From NCBI GenBank assembly GCA_900545175.1, contig UQYF01000005.1, forward strand, positions 1 to 64,000: a stretch of DNA of 64,000 nucleotides, read 5' to 3'. Each line of letters begins with the position of its first letter. Position 1 is the stretch's first letter. Positions 52,912 through 60,843 of this stretch are shown piece by piece. The stretch comes from an uncultured Eubacteriales bacterium (GTDB lineage: Bacteria; Bacillota; Clostridia; Lachnospirales; Lachnospiraceae). The translations under genes and the position numbers were made by a program. The notes under the pieces were generated by a model that was given only the letters and a program-made list of their open reading frames with translations, searched no databases and was not told where the DNA came from.

Positions 52912-52949
52912 ATATTGTTTGTTAAATAAAAAACAATATTTTATATAAT
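52912..52949 (+). promoter_or_regulatory. promoter with Rex-like palindrome before the NifU-like/GGGtGRT genes
   Basis: TATAAT at 52944-52949. Just upstream TTGTTAA-ATAA-AAAACAA (52919-52936) matches the Rex consensus at 12 of 14 fixed positions and equals adhE site 2 at 15 of 18. It overlaps a second palindrome ATATTGTTT/AAACAATAT (52912-52920 with 52931-52939). A regulator site is likely; Rex is a candidate. The hairpin could alternatively end lacZ transcription, but no T run follows directly. Confidence 0.5.
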
Positions 52950-53073
52950 GACCACTTAGCACTTGAAATTTTTGTCGAAATATGAGAAAATACAATTAAT
53001 TGCGGAGAGTGGTGCCAGACACGCCACGCAGACAGCTTCGCAAATGGAATCTGATTCTGAAAGGAGTTTTACA

Positions 53074-53766
53074 ATGATTTATTCACATGAAGTAGAAAAG
53101 ATGTGTACAGTCGCTCAGGGCGTACATCATGGCGCAGCGCCGGTTCCTACAGAAGGAAAATGGGTAAGAAATAAGCAGGTTACAGATATTTCCGGTCTTA
53201 CACACGGTGTAGGCTGGTGTGCACCACAGCAGGGTGCCTGCAAGCTTACTCTTAATGTTAAGGAAGGTATCATCCAGGAGGCTCTTGTTGAGACTATCGG
53301 ATGTTCAGGTATGACACATTCAGCAGCTATGGCAGCTGAGATTTTACCTGGCCTTACAGTATTAGAGGCTATGAATACAGACCTTGTATGTGACGCTATC
53401 AACACAGCTATGAGAGAGCTCGCATTACAGATTATCTACGGCAGAACACAGAGTGCTTTCTCTGAGGAAGGTCTTCCTGTAGGAGCAGGCCTTGAGGATC
53501 TTGGTAAGGGTCTTCGTTCACAGGTTGGTACAATGTATGGTACTCTTAAGAAGGGACCACGTTACCTTGAGATGGCAGAGGGCTATGTAACAGGAATCGC
53601 TCTTGATGATGAGGGTCAGATTATCGGTTATCAGTTCGTAAGCCTTGGCAAGATGACAGATTTCATCAAGAAGGGTGACGATGCTAACACAGCTTGGGAG
53701 AAGGCTAAGGGTCAGTACGGAAGAGTTGCTGATGCAGTAAAGATCATCGATCCAAGAGTAGAATAA
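53074..53766 (+). CDS. NifU/IscU-like iron-sulfur scaffold-type protein
   Basis: A 230-residue cytoplasmic protein with a NifU_N/IscU-like region. Visible pieces are HGVGWCAPQQGACKLTLNV, then VETIGCSGMTHSAAMAAEIL, resembling the GDVMKLQ and GCGSAIASSS parts of IscU. Cysteines at about 49, 56, 78 and 109 could bind a cluster or metal. The C-terminal ~100 residues (GRTQSAFSEEGLPVGAG; KKGPRYLEMAEGYVTGIALDDE) are not part of IscU. I chose the ATG at 53074, seven bases after AAGGAG; the open frame upstream is not plausible coding. It is 16 bases before the GGGtGRT gene and shares its strong codon bias. Its role is not established. Confidence 0.75.
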   Translation: MIYSHEVEKMCTVAQGVHHGAAPVPTEGKWVRNKQVTDISGLTHGVGWCAPQQGACKLTLNVKEGIIQEALVETIGCSGMTHSAAMAAEILPGLTVLEAMNTDLVCDAINTAMRELALQIIYGRTQSAFSEEGLPVGAGLEDLGKGLRSQVGTMYGTLKKGPRYLEMAEGYVTGIALDDEGQIIGYQFVSLGKMTDFIKKGDDANTAWEKAKGQYGRVADAVKIIDPRVE

Positions 53767-53782
53767 TCAGGAGGACAGTATA

Positions 53783-54793
53783 ATGGCTTTATTTGAATCA
53801 TATGAAAGAAGAATTGAGAAGATCAATTCTGTTTTAAATAGCTATGGAATCGCTTCTATCGAGGAAGCTGAGAAGATTACTAAGGATGCCGGCCTTGATG
53901 TTTACAACATGATCAAGGGCGTTCAGCCAATTTGTTTTGAGAACGCTTGCTGGGCTTACATTGTAGGTGCTGCAATCGCTATTAAGAAGAATGCACGCAA
54001 GGCTTCAGAGGCTGCTGCTGCAATCGGTGAGGGCTTACAGGCTTTCTGTATCCCTGGTTCTGTTGCAGACCAGAGAAAGGTTGGTCTTGGTCATGGTAAC
54101 CTCGGTAAGATGTTACTTGAGGAAGAGACAGACTGCTTCTGCTTCTTAGCAGGCCACGAGTCATTCGCTGCTGCAGAGGGTGCTATCGGTATCGCTAACA
54201 ATGCTAACAAGGTACGTCAGAAGCCGCTCCGCGTTATCCTTAACGGACTTGGCAAGGATGCTGCCCAGATTATTTCAAGAATCAACGGCTTTACATACGT
54301 TGAGACAGAGATGAATTATCACACGGGAGAGGTTAAGGAAGTATTCCGTAAGTCCTACTCCAACGGTCCTAGAGCTAAGGTTAACTGCTACGGCGCTAAC
54401 GACGTAACAGAGGGCGTTGCAATCATGTGGAAGGAGAATGTTGATGTATCCATCACAGGTAACTCAACTAACCCTACAAGATTCCAGCATCCTGTTGCAG
54501 GTACTTACAAGAAGGAGAGAATTGAGGCAGGCAAGAAGTATTTCTCAGTTGCTTCAGGCGGTGGTACAGGCCGTACACTTCATCCAGATAACATGGCAGC
54601 AGGTCCTGCTTCCTACGGTATGACAGATACTATGGGACGTATGCACTCAGATGCTCAGTTCGCCGGTTCTTCATCAGTTCCTGCCCACGTTGAGATGATG
54701 GGTCTTATCGGTATGGGTAACAACCCTATGGTTGGTGCTACAGTTGCAGTTGCAGTTGCCATTCAGGAAGCTGCTGACAACAATAGATTCTAA
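53783..54793 (+). CDS. GGGtGRT family protein of unknown function
   Basis: A 336-residue soluble protein recognised by the family motif GGGTGRT (residues about 260-266, in SVASGGGTGRTLHPDN). Other conserved-looking blocks are QPICFENACWAYIVGAA, CIPGSVADQRKVGLGHGNLG, FCFLAGHESFAAAEGA, FTYVETEMNYHTGEV and FAGSSSVPAHVEMMGLIGMG. There is no signal peptide. Several Cys and His residues (CFENAC, DCFCF, GLGHG, GHES) could bind metal. It is encoded directly after the NifU-like gene (AGGAGG ribosome site) and both show the codon bias of very highly expressed genes. The family is annotated as uncharacterised; function should not be guessed beyond a probable link to iron-sulfur or redox chemistry. Confidence 0.85.
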   Translation: MALFESYERRIEKINSVLNSYGIASIEEAEKITKDAGLDVYNMIKGVQPICFENACWAYIVGAAIAIKKNARKASEAAAAIGEGLQAFCIPGSVADQRKVGLGHGNLGKMLLEEETDCFCFLAGHESFAAAEGAIGIANNANKVRQKPLRVILNGLGKDAAQIISRINGFTYVETEMNYHTGEVKEVFRKSYSNGPRAKVNCYGANDVTEGVAIMWKENVDVSITGNSTNPTRFQHPVAGTYKKERIEAGKKYFSVASGGGTGRTLHPDNMAAGPASYGMTDTMGRMHSDAQFAGSSSVPAHVEMMGLIGMGNNPMVGATVAVAVAIQEAADNNRF

Positions 54794-54870
54794 GAGAATC
54801 TATTATAAGTTCTAATATTGTGCGGTTTTAAAGGGTTTGCGTTAGTGTGAAAAGCTACGAAAAAGGATAT

Positions 54871-54926
54871 GTAACTAACACGTAACTAACAGGTAACTAA
54901 CACACGTAACTAACAAATAACTAACA
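54871..54926 (+). repeat. five direct repeats of TAACTAACA with 11-13 bp period
   Basis: Copies begin at 54871, 54882, 54893, 54906 and 54917. Four read GTAACTAACA and the last ATAACTAACA. The period of 11, 11, 13, 11 keeps them near one face of the helix. They lie between the GGGtGRT stop codon and its terminator. Confidence 0.9.
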
Positions 54927-54931
54927 AAAAT

Positions 54932-54975
54932 AAAGAGGGTCACAAGCACTGAAAAGTGTTTGAGATCCTCTTTTT
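54932..54975 (+). terminator. intrinsic terminator after the GGGtGRT gene
   Basis: AAAGAGG (54932-54938) pairs with CCTCTTT (54967-54973), with inner CAAGCAC/GTGTTTG, followed by Ts. Confidence 0.9.
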
Positions 54976-55426
54976 AATAATGTGAAAACAGCCTCAACCA
55001 AGCATCTGATATAAGATTATTTTATCGGTTTAGGTAAAGCGGATTGCGAATGTCCGCTTTACAGAGCATCAGTATAACAAAAATAAAAATGCATTTGCAT
55101 TTATAGAGCATATGTTCGGCAATAGCCAAGATGGTAAAAATATACATATAAAAATATAAAATGATTGCTTGAAACACATGATAACTCATGAATTGCCGGA
55201 AAGACTTGAAGTATGCCGAATATGAAGTATAATAAATTTGATACACATGAAAAATGAAGCCGCAGTAAAACTTCTAAAGAAAGATGTGAGCATTTTTATA
55301 AGAGATTTTTGCTGCACACAGAGCAGGTTTGAAAGAGAAACTTTCAAACTATGTATTGGTGGCAGTACGGTGAGCGGTGCATGCAGTATGCAGAGGGATA
55401 AAAAATGAAAGCGAGGGAGAAATATT

Positions 55427-56020
55427 ATGGGGCGTTTATTATTGAACAGCAGAGGACTTAATACAAGGCTTGGATGTCAGCAGATTCTTGAATGCATTCG
55501 GGATGAAAAGCTTGAAGAGAAGCGCATGTTCATCGTGTCGTATACTCCTTATGGAGTGGATGATTTGATTGTCAGTAACTGCATAGAGATACTTGGCTTT
55601 AAAAAAGAAAATCTGTATCTGTCCGCAAATGGGATTCCGGAAGATGTGATACCGGATTACATATTTGTGACGGAAGGGAACACGTTTGAAGTGTTAAAGT
55701 ATATGAGAGATAACGAGCTTGTGGATTATATCAGGAGCTTGATGAAGGGTGGTGCAGTTACATATATCGGCAGCTCGGCGGGAGCTATGCTTGCAGGCGC
55801 AGATATAATGCTTGCGGGAGATTTTGATAGAAATTTTGTCGGGATGACCGATTTTACCGCACTTAATTTATTTGATGGCACGATTATTCCGCATTATGAG
55901 CCGGAATATTTAGAAAACTATATCAGAAATACGGAGGCACATGTTATTAACAGGTATTCTAAGATTTTATCTGTATCAAATGAGGATGTGCTTGTGATTG
56001 ACAATCAGAATGAAATATAA
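55427..56020 (+). CDS. peptidase S51 family protein (dipeptidase E/cyanophycinase-like)
   Basis: A 197-residue cytoplasmic hydrolase of the class-I-glutamine-amidotransferase-like S51 family. The nucleophile elbow is YIGSSAGAMLAG with Ser near 117. VTEGNTFEVL corresponds to the GGNTF motif of the family. PHYEPEY near 162 supplies the likely catalytic His, with a following Glu. The size is near that of Salmonella dipeptidase E (about 230). The family cleaves Asp-containing dipeptides or related amide bonds. GAGGGAG precedes the ATG. It is monocistronic. Confidence 0.85.
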   Translation: MGRLLLNSRGLNTRLGCQQILECIRDEKLEEKRMFIVSYTPYGVDDLIVSNCIEILGFKKENLYLSANGIPEDVIPDYIFVTEGNTFEVLKYMRDNELVDYIRSLMKGGAVTYIGSSAGAMLAGADIMLAGDFDRNFVGMTDFTALNLFDGTIIPHYEPEYLENYIRNTEAHVINRYSKILSVSNEDVLVIDNQNEI

Positions 56021-56157
56021 AGGCGGGAGTAAAAAATACAATGGTGAATACTATGAATTAACCGAAGCTTTTAAGAATGTACTGTAATGCCGCTTTCAGA
56101 GAATGAGGTTTCAATTACAGATGGACTTAAAAATGATGAGGTCAGAGAGGAGTCAAC

Positions 56158-57393
56158 ATGAGTGAGGTACTGTACTGGGTTATGGGCATAATAGCCAAGA
56201 TTCATAATTATATAATGCATTTAAATGATAAGTTTGAGTATAATTTTTCGGATAAGGATATGCATTTCCTTGTTATAGGTTTACTTGGAATGCTGATGAT
56301 TTTTGTTGTTTATCCGCTTTTTAAATGGCTTGCACAGAAAAAACATATCATGGTTATAGCGTGGATATATGTGTTTACACTTATTCTTGTTATCACATTT
56401 GCAATCGAAATCGGACAGAAAATCAGCAATACAGGAAACATGGAATTTGCGGATATAGTATTAGGTATTATGGGATTCATTGTTATGTTTGCGATATTTG
56501 CCGTGTTCCGCGGAATATACCATGGAATAAGATGGCTTTTTTCGCATAGATTCGTGAAGAAGGATTCTGCTTCTGAAGTCAATGACAATGTGAATGAAAA
56601 TGATGATACAAATAGCAACAATGTAAAAAAGAGTGACAATATAAGCAATGGCGCTTATGCTGATATGGAAAAAAGAAATGACACAATAAACAGAAAAAAT
56701 AATATAAACAACAATATAAATAATAAAATAAATAACGATGCCGGTTACAATCTGAAGATAAGTAAAATATTATCGGATAATACTAATGCCAATAATAAAA
56801 TAAAGAAAAATGAAGGCAAAAATATAGATATAACTGGCTGTAAAAACACAGAAAATACAGAAACCAATAATAAAAATAATAATACAGAAAATAATAATAA
56901 AAATTATAATGAAAAGGACAATTATGGCTATGCACAAAAGCGTCAGAAAAATGAACCAAGCGTAAAGAGAGGCACGCATATGGCTAAGCCTGAAATATCT
57001 GAAAGCAATATCAGAAAATCTGATAGGATGGTTAGACCGGCTTTTGACATTGACAAAACAGGTGTTGATAAACAAAATATCGGCAATTCGGATATAAGTA
57101 AATTTGACAGTGATATAGCTGACATAGATATGGTAAGCGAAGATGAGAATAACTTAGCTGTTTCAGGTACGGATAATTTTAATGCATATGAATATGTAAA
57201 TAGAGAGGATGCCGATAAGCTTGACGTAGAGAATGCGGCTGCCAAAGATGTGATATATCAGCCGGATGATGACGAGCCGGAATATAAGCCTGACGGAGAT
57301 TATGAGTATGAATTCAGTGAAGCCGATATACAGATTATAGAGGAACTGGCTAAAGAGGAAGAAGCAGTTTTAAACAGTGAGAATGATACTTAA
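56158..57393 (+). CDS. membrane protein with VanZ-like segment and Asn-rich disordered tail
   Basis: A 411-residue protein of unknown function. Residues about 38-140 hold three to four membrane segments. The stretch HFLVIGLLGML...EIGQKISNTGNMEFADIVLGIMG is reminiscent of VanZ-like proteins (EIxQ, D-I-x-x-N-x-x-G pattern), though the match is by eye only. From about 145 to 265 the sequence is extremely Asn/Lys-rich (NNINNNINNKINN, NKNNNTENNNKNYN), encoded by very A-rich DNA. The C-terminal ~140 residues are acidic. GGAG lies before the ATG. The tail is probably disordered and cytoplasmic. Confidence 0.65.
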   Translation: MSEVLYWVMGIIAKIHNYIMHLNDKFEYNFSDKDMHFLVIGLLGMLMIFVVYPLFKWLAQKKHIMVIAWIYVFTLILVITFAIEIGQKISNTGNMEFADIVLGIMGFIVMFAIFAVFRGIYHGIRWLFSHRFVKKDSASEVNDNVNENDDTNSNNVKKSDNISNGAYADMEKRNDTINRKNNINNNINNKINNDAGYNLKISKILSDNTNANNKIKKNEGKNIDITGCKNTENTETNNKNNNTENNNKNYNEKDNYGYAQKRQKNEPSVKRGTHMAKPEISESNIRKSDRMVRPAFDIDKTGVDKQNIGNSDISKFDSDIADIDMVSEDENNLAVSGTDNFNAYEYVNREDADKLDVENAAAKDVIYQPDDDEPEYKPDGDYEYEFSEADIQIIEELAKEEEAVLNSENDT

Positions 57394-57415
57394 AATATGA
57401 TAAAAATAATTCAAT

Positions 57416-57466
57416 AAAAAATACCGGAGTGTATGATTGAAAAAATATGCACTCCGGCATTTTTTA
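57416..57466. terminator. bidirectional terminator
   Basis: CCGGAGTG (57424-57431) pairs with CACTCCGG (57450-57457). An A run lies on the left (57413-57421) and a T run on the right, serving the + strand gene and the convergent reverse-strand gene. Confidence 0.9.
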
Positions 57467-57551
57467 TTTTTAAGGAGCGTGTGTAAAACATGCCATGCGA
57501 TTAACTGTGTATAACTAATAGACAGAGCCTGTACGTTTGGACTATGTCCGG

Positions 57552-58361
57552 TTAGTGGGCGCAGGCTTCAGCTTCGTCATACTTTTTCTTGAGGTCGGCA
57601 AGCTCATCATCGGTATGAAGTATCTCGACTTCGCCTAGAGGGTATTTCCGTCCGTTTGCTTCGAGAAAACGGTATGCCATCATAAATGATATGTCATCAA
57701 AATTAGTCATATATGTATTGTTGATTCGATTGATATCCCATGCAGGTGTATTGTATGACGTTAAATCCATGGAGCGGAATATCTGGTCAAATGAGTCGAG
57801 GCAGATACGCTTTTGCTGTGCCATGTCAGATGACACTGTCTGTACATCAAATACTTTCAAATATATGCGCAGCCATCCGCCTATAGGAGCTTTGAACCAC
57901 TGGTGTACAGTCTGATATTCCTTCTGCATTGACAAAATCAGATATTCCCAGTCAGTTGACACATATGAAGCATCAACGATAGTCTGTATCTGTGAAGGAG
58001 TTAGCGTAAGTCCGTACTTGGCATTGAATTTTTCAACAATCCTGAGTCGTTTTGGAACAGCATTCGGAAGCTGCTCGGACTTTGGAATTGCACTGTTTCT
58101 GATTTCTTTAGCTTCTTTTTTCTTTGCTTTATCATCAGAACCGGTGAATGATTTTATTATCTTATAGAAAATATAGAACGGAAGGAACATGGCTCCTAAG
58201 ACAAACGAAAGACCTACAAGACTGCTAGAAGCGTTGGAGAAGAAAAGACATATAAGAATAAATATTATAAGTCCTTTCTTTTTCTTTAATTTCTCAAATA
58301 TTTTTGGATTGTTGCGCGCATATGCAAAATACCATATAAGAAAAAATATTATTAATCCCAT
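57552..58361 (-). CDS. uncharacterised membrane-anchored protein
   Basis: A 269-residue protein I do not recognise. Two hydrophobic stretches lie at about residues 2-15 and 30-70 (a possible hairpin of two to three membrane segments). A very basic linker KAKKKEAKEIRN follows near 80. The soluble C-terminal part of about 170 residues has several aromatic blocks (YVSTDWEYLILSMQKEYQTV, GGWLRIYLKVFDVQ) and ends acidic. No catalytic motif stands out. It follows the DUF975 gene on the same strand after 22 bases and may be co-transcribed. Confidence 0.7.
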   Translation of the reverse strand: MGLIIFFLIWYFAYARNNPKIFEKLKKKKGLIIFILICLFFSNASSSLVGLSFVLGAMFLPFYIFYKIIKSFTGSDDKAKKKEAKEIRNSAIPKSEQLPNAVPKRLRIVEKFNAKYGLTLTPSQIQTIVDASYVSTDWEYLILSMQKEYQTVHQWFKAPIGGWLRIYLKVFDVQTVSSDMAQQKRICLDSFDQIFRSMDLTSYNTPAWDINRINNTYMTNFDDISFMMAYRFLEANGRKYPLGEVEILHTDDELADLKKKYDEAEACAH

Positions 58362-58383
58362 TATCTTAAATCCCCCTGTAAAT

Positions 58384-59175
58384 TTAACATTGTGAATTGT
58401 TATGCTCTGATTTTATACGCATTGCCATGTTAGCAAGTGAAGCATCGTAATAAGGGCCTACAAGAAAAATGTAAGCAACGCCTCCTGTCAGTGTGGAAAG
58501 CAACAGCCAGCCGATGAAGGAGAGATTGAGAACAAAAAGATTGAGCTTGTTTCCGTTCATCATATCACGGCTTAGGCGGAACACTTTGCGTCTGTCTATG
58601 TCAGGGTCTTCGGCAAGAAGATATGGAACCATGAAGGTCTCATAGCTTTTGATTACGCCCGGCACAATTAGGAGAAGCGACCATAAAAATATTTTCAAAC
58701 GTCTTAGAAACTGAATCAGAATCACATTCAGGTAATTATTTTCAAAACCAGCTATAATGGTTCTGTATTTCGGCTCCTGATAGTGTGCATTCATGTAAAA
58801 GCGGCAGCAGCCGATTTCAAACGGATACACAACAAGAAAATTGTACATCAGCTTAATAAGGAATGATACAATACTTGCAAGTGCAAAGCGCCGTAACATT
58901 ATAGAGTAGGTATCGTAACCGATAGTCTGTATTATTGATGAGATGTTGTTATACATTGCAGAATAAAACTCATCAAATGATGCAGAGGTTGTAAGCGACT
59001 GATAGAATGCTTCTGTGTCAAATGCACTTTCAACCTGCATTGTGCCATCTAATATGTAATTAAAGATAAGAATTATTCCTGTTCCTGTGATAAAGCTTGC
59101 CAGCACGCACTTGAAAAAATAGGAGCTCAAAATTCTGCGTGCAGCTTTTTTAATGCTTGAAATCTGGTGATTCAT
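58384..59175 (-). CDS. DUF975 family integral membrane protein
   Basis: A 263-residue polytopic membrane protein with about five to six segments. Family features: an N-terminal helix with KKAARRIL; GCCRFYMNAHYQEPKY; LLIVPGVIKSYETFMVPYLL then AEDPDIDRRKVFRLSRDMMN then GNKLNLFVLNLSFIGWLLLS; and GPYYDASLANMAMRI. Function is unknown. I chose the ATG at 59175 because GGAG lies six bases before it; the ATG at 59187 overlaps that ribosome site. A large inverted repeat lies immediately upstream in its 5' region. Confidence 0.85.
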   Translation of the reverse strand: MNHQISSIKKAARRILSSYFFKCVLASFITGTGIILIFNYILDGTMQVESAFDTEAFYQSLTTSASFDEFYSAMYNNISSIIQTIGYDTYSIMLRRFALASIVSFLIKLMYNFLVVYPFEIGCCRFYMNAHYQEPKYRTIIAGFENNYLNVILIQFLRRLKIFLWSLLLIVPGVIKSYETFMVPYLLAEDPDIDRRKVFRLSRDMMNGNKLNLFVLNLSFIGWLLLSTLTGGVAYIFLVGPYYDASLANMAMRIKSEHNNSQC

Positions 59176-59188
59176 ATTAATCTCCATT

Positions 59189-59270
59189 CCGCAGGCACAA
59201 TATGCCGGAGGAATCGCGAGTCAAATGTTAGATTTGGCTCTGCGATAGATGCTGTTTGTGATGCCTGCGG
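59189..59270. repeat. nested inverted repeat upstream of the DUF975 gene
   Basis: Outer arms CCGCAGGCA (59189-59197) and TGCCTGCGG (59262-59270) are perfect. Inner arms ATCGCGAGTCAAAT (59213-59226) and ATTTGGCTC-T-GCGAT (59232-59245) pair with one bulge and one wobble. It is more GC-rich than its surroundings. It could be a structured 5' untranslated region of the reverse-strand operon or a small non-autonomous insertion element. Confidence 0.8.
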
Positions 59271-59282
59271 CACAAATAGCTG

Positions 59283-59320
59283 TGTGAAAAATCAGATATC
59301 AATCTGTGTTTTTTCGCACT
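59283..59320. repeat. second hairpin in the same intergenic region
   Basis: GTGTGAAAAA (about 59282-59291) pairs with TTTTTTCGCAC (59309-59319), with an inner CAGAT/ATCTG stem. On the + strand it resembles an intrinsic terminator. Confidence 0.55.
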
Positions 59321-59465
59321 GACCTCACATTATAATATATAGTTCTTAGCAGTCACGCTATAGTGATAAAAGCGAACACTGTTTTTTATTATATTCTAAG
59401 CAATAGATAAATTCAAGTTAATGATTTACGAATATTAGCGGATATGGGCGGGAGCCAAATGAAGA

Positions 59466-59494
59466 TTGACAACAGGTTTCGCTTATGATAATAT
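59466..59494 (+). promoter_or_regulatory. promoter of the XRE regulator operon
   Basis: TTGACA (59466-59471), 17 bases, TAATAT (59489-59494) with TGA in the extended -10 position. Confidence 0.7.
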
Positions 59495-59564
59495 GATTTA
59501 ATCCTAAATGATACAGAAAATGCATTTTTTCAATATAAATATGGAAGGTAAAACGGAGGAAGCT

Positions 59565-59879
59565 ATGGCAGAAAATACTATGAGTGAGAAAGCCGGAAAT
59601 AATACTAAGGCACCATATAAAGCACCGAAGTCTAATAATAAGAAGCAGGTAGAGAATATCCAGCTTGAGACAAGAAAGAATCTTATAGAGCAGCTTATAA
59701 AATATCGCAAGGCTAAGAAGATTACACAGGCTGATATATCAGACAGCACAGGAATACAAAGACCTAATATAAGCCGTCTTGAGAGCGGTAAATATAACCC
59801 TACACTTGATATGATCGTCCGTGTTGCAGACAGCATAGGTCTTGAAGTTGAGATTACACTCAAGGAAAAGAATAACTAG
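59565..59879 (+). CDS. XRE family helix-turn-helix regulator
   Basis: A 104-residue DNA-binding protein. The N-terminal ~40 residues are Lys/Asn-rich and probably disordered. Residues about 48-100 form a Cro/CI-type HTH (LIKYRKAKKITQADISDSTG, IQRPNISRLESGKYNPTL), ending with the VADSIGLEVEITLKEK strand seen in antitoxin-like regulators. I chose the ATG at 59565, five bases after GGAGG; upstream in-frame ATGs lack ribosome sites. No toxin gene is adjacent. It sits 31 bases before the UXS-like gene and may regulate or merely share its transcript. Confidence 0.85.
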   Translation: MAENTMSEKAGNNTKAPYKAPKSNNKKQVENIQLETRKNLIEQLIKYRKAKKITQADISDSTGIQRPNISRLESGKYNPTLDMIVRVADSIGLEVEITLKEKNN

Positions 59880-59910
59880 TTATAATGCGAATAGAATCGA
59901 GGGAATATAA

Positions 59911-60843
59911 ATGAACAGAATTTTGGTTACCGGAGGAGCAGGTTTTCTTGGTTCACATCTTTGTGAGCGGCTTCTAAATGAAGGAAATGATGTTATCTGT
60001 GTTGATAATCTTTTTACAGGAAGCAAGGATAATATCAGAAAGCTGATTGGAAATCCCTACTTTGAATTTATAAGGCATGATGTAACAGAACCGCTGTATG
60101 TGGAGGTTGACCAGATATATAATCTTGCATGTCCGGCGAGTCCTCCTCATTATCAGTATAACCCTATTAAGACAGCCAAGACAAGTGTCTATGGTGCAAT
60201 GAATATGTTGGGTCTTGCCAAGCGTACACATGCGCGCATACTTCAGGCAAGTACCAGCGAGGTTTATGGTGATCCTGAGGTTCATCCGCAGCCGGAGAGC
60301 TATAGAGGGAATGTCAATCCTATAGGAATTCGTTCCTGCTATGATGAAGGAAAGAGAATGGCTGAGACCTTATTTTTTGATTATCACAGACAGCATGATG
60401 TTGACATTAAGGTTATCCGCATTTTTAATACATACGGACCGAGAATGAATCAGAATGATGGAAGAGTTGTTTCTAATTTTATTGTACAGGCGCTAAAGGG
60501 TGAAGATATAACCATATATGGTGATGGCAGCCAGACCAGAAGCTTCTGTTATGTGGATGATATGATTGAAGGAATGATTAGGATGATGAATTCAAGAGAT
60601 GGCTTTACAGGACCGGTTAATCTTGGAAATCCGGGTGAATTCACAATGAAGCAGCTTGCGGATATTGTCATTGAGCTTACTCACAGTTCGTCTAAGATTG
60701 TATATATGCCGCTTCCGTCAGATGATCCTACACAGAGAAAGCCAATCATAGACCTTGCACAAAAAGAGTTGTCATGGCAGCCGACTATTAAGCTGGAGGA
60801 TGGGCTTAAAAAGACGATAGAGTATTTTAAGACCGTTATATAA
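59911..60843 (+). CDS. UDP-glucuronate decarboxylase (UDP-xylose synthase)-like SDR
   Basis: A 310-residue extended SDR that probably converts UDP-glucuronate to UDP-xylose for a surface polysaccharide. It shows GGAGFLGSHL at residue 8, IYNLACPASPPHYQYNPIKT near 72, SVYGAMNMLGLAKR, the catalytic set ASTSEVYGDP (Ser/Thr) and RSCYDEGKRMAETL (YxxxK) near 148-152, and IFNTYGPRM. The NLACPASP and GIRSCYDEGKR blocks are typical of UXS rather than of 4,6-dehydratases. GAGGGAA precedes the ATG. It abuts a flippase gene. Confidence 0.9.
   Translation: MNRILVTGGAGFLGSHLCERLLNEGNDVICVDNLFTGSKDNIRKLIGNPYFEFIRHDVTEPLYVEVDQIYNLACPASPPHYQYNPIKTAKTSVYGAMNMLGLAKRTHARILQASTSEVYGDPEVHPQPESYRGNVNPIGIRSCYDEGKRMAETLFFDYHRQHDVDIKVIRIFNTYGPRMNQNDGRVVSNFIVQALKGEDITIYGDGSQTRSFCYVDDMIEGMIRMMNSRDGFTGPVNLGNPGEFTMKQLADIVIELTHSSSKIVYMPLPSDDPTQRKPIIDLAQKELSWQPTIKLEDGLKKTIEYFKTVI

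Larger units (their letters stand above)
54794..55426 (+). other. 633-base intergenic region with direct repeats, terminator and repeat remnant
   Basis: Contains five copies of TAACTAACA (54871-54926), a strong terminator (54932-54975), and a degenerate hairpin-plus-tail repeat (about 55000-55060). In the last, AAAGCGGATTGCGAATGTC resembles the tails at 39397 and 63385 and also forms its own hairpin GTAAAGCGGA/TCCGCTTTAC. No gene is seen in 55061-55426. Confidence 0.7.

Noticed and set aside
52963..53073. N-terminal extension of the NifU-like protein
   Set aside because: The extra 37 residues show no homology, the codon use differs, and a good ribosome site precedes the ATG at 53074.
54871..54926. 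TAACTAACA repeats as replication iterons or an origin
   Set aside because: No replication initiator gene, DnaA-box cluster or AT-rich unwinding region lies nearby, and the repeats are between a stop codon and its terminator.
59565..59879. XRE protein as antitoxin of a toxin-antitoxin pair
   Set aside because: No small toxin-like gene is adjacent on either side.
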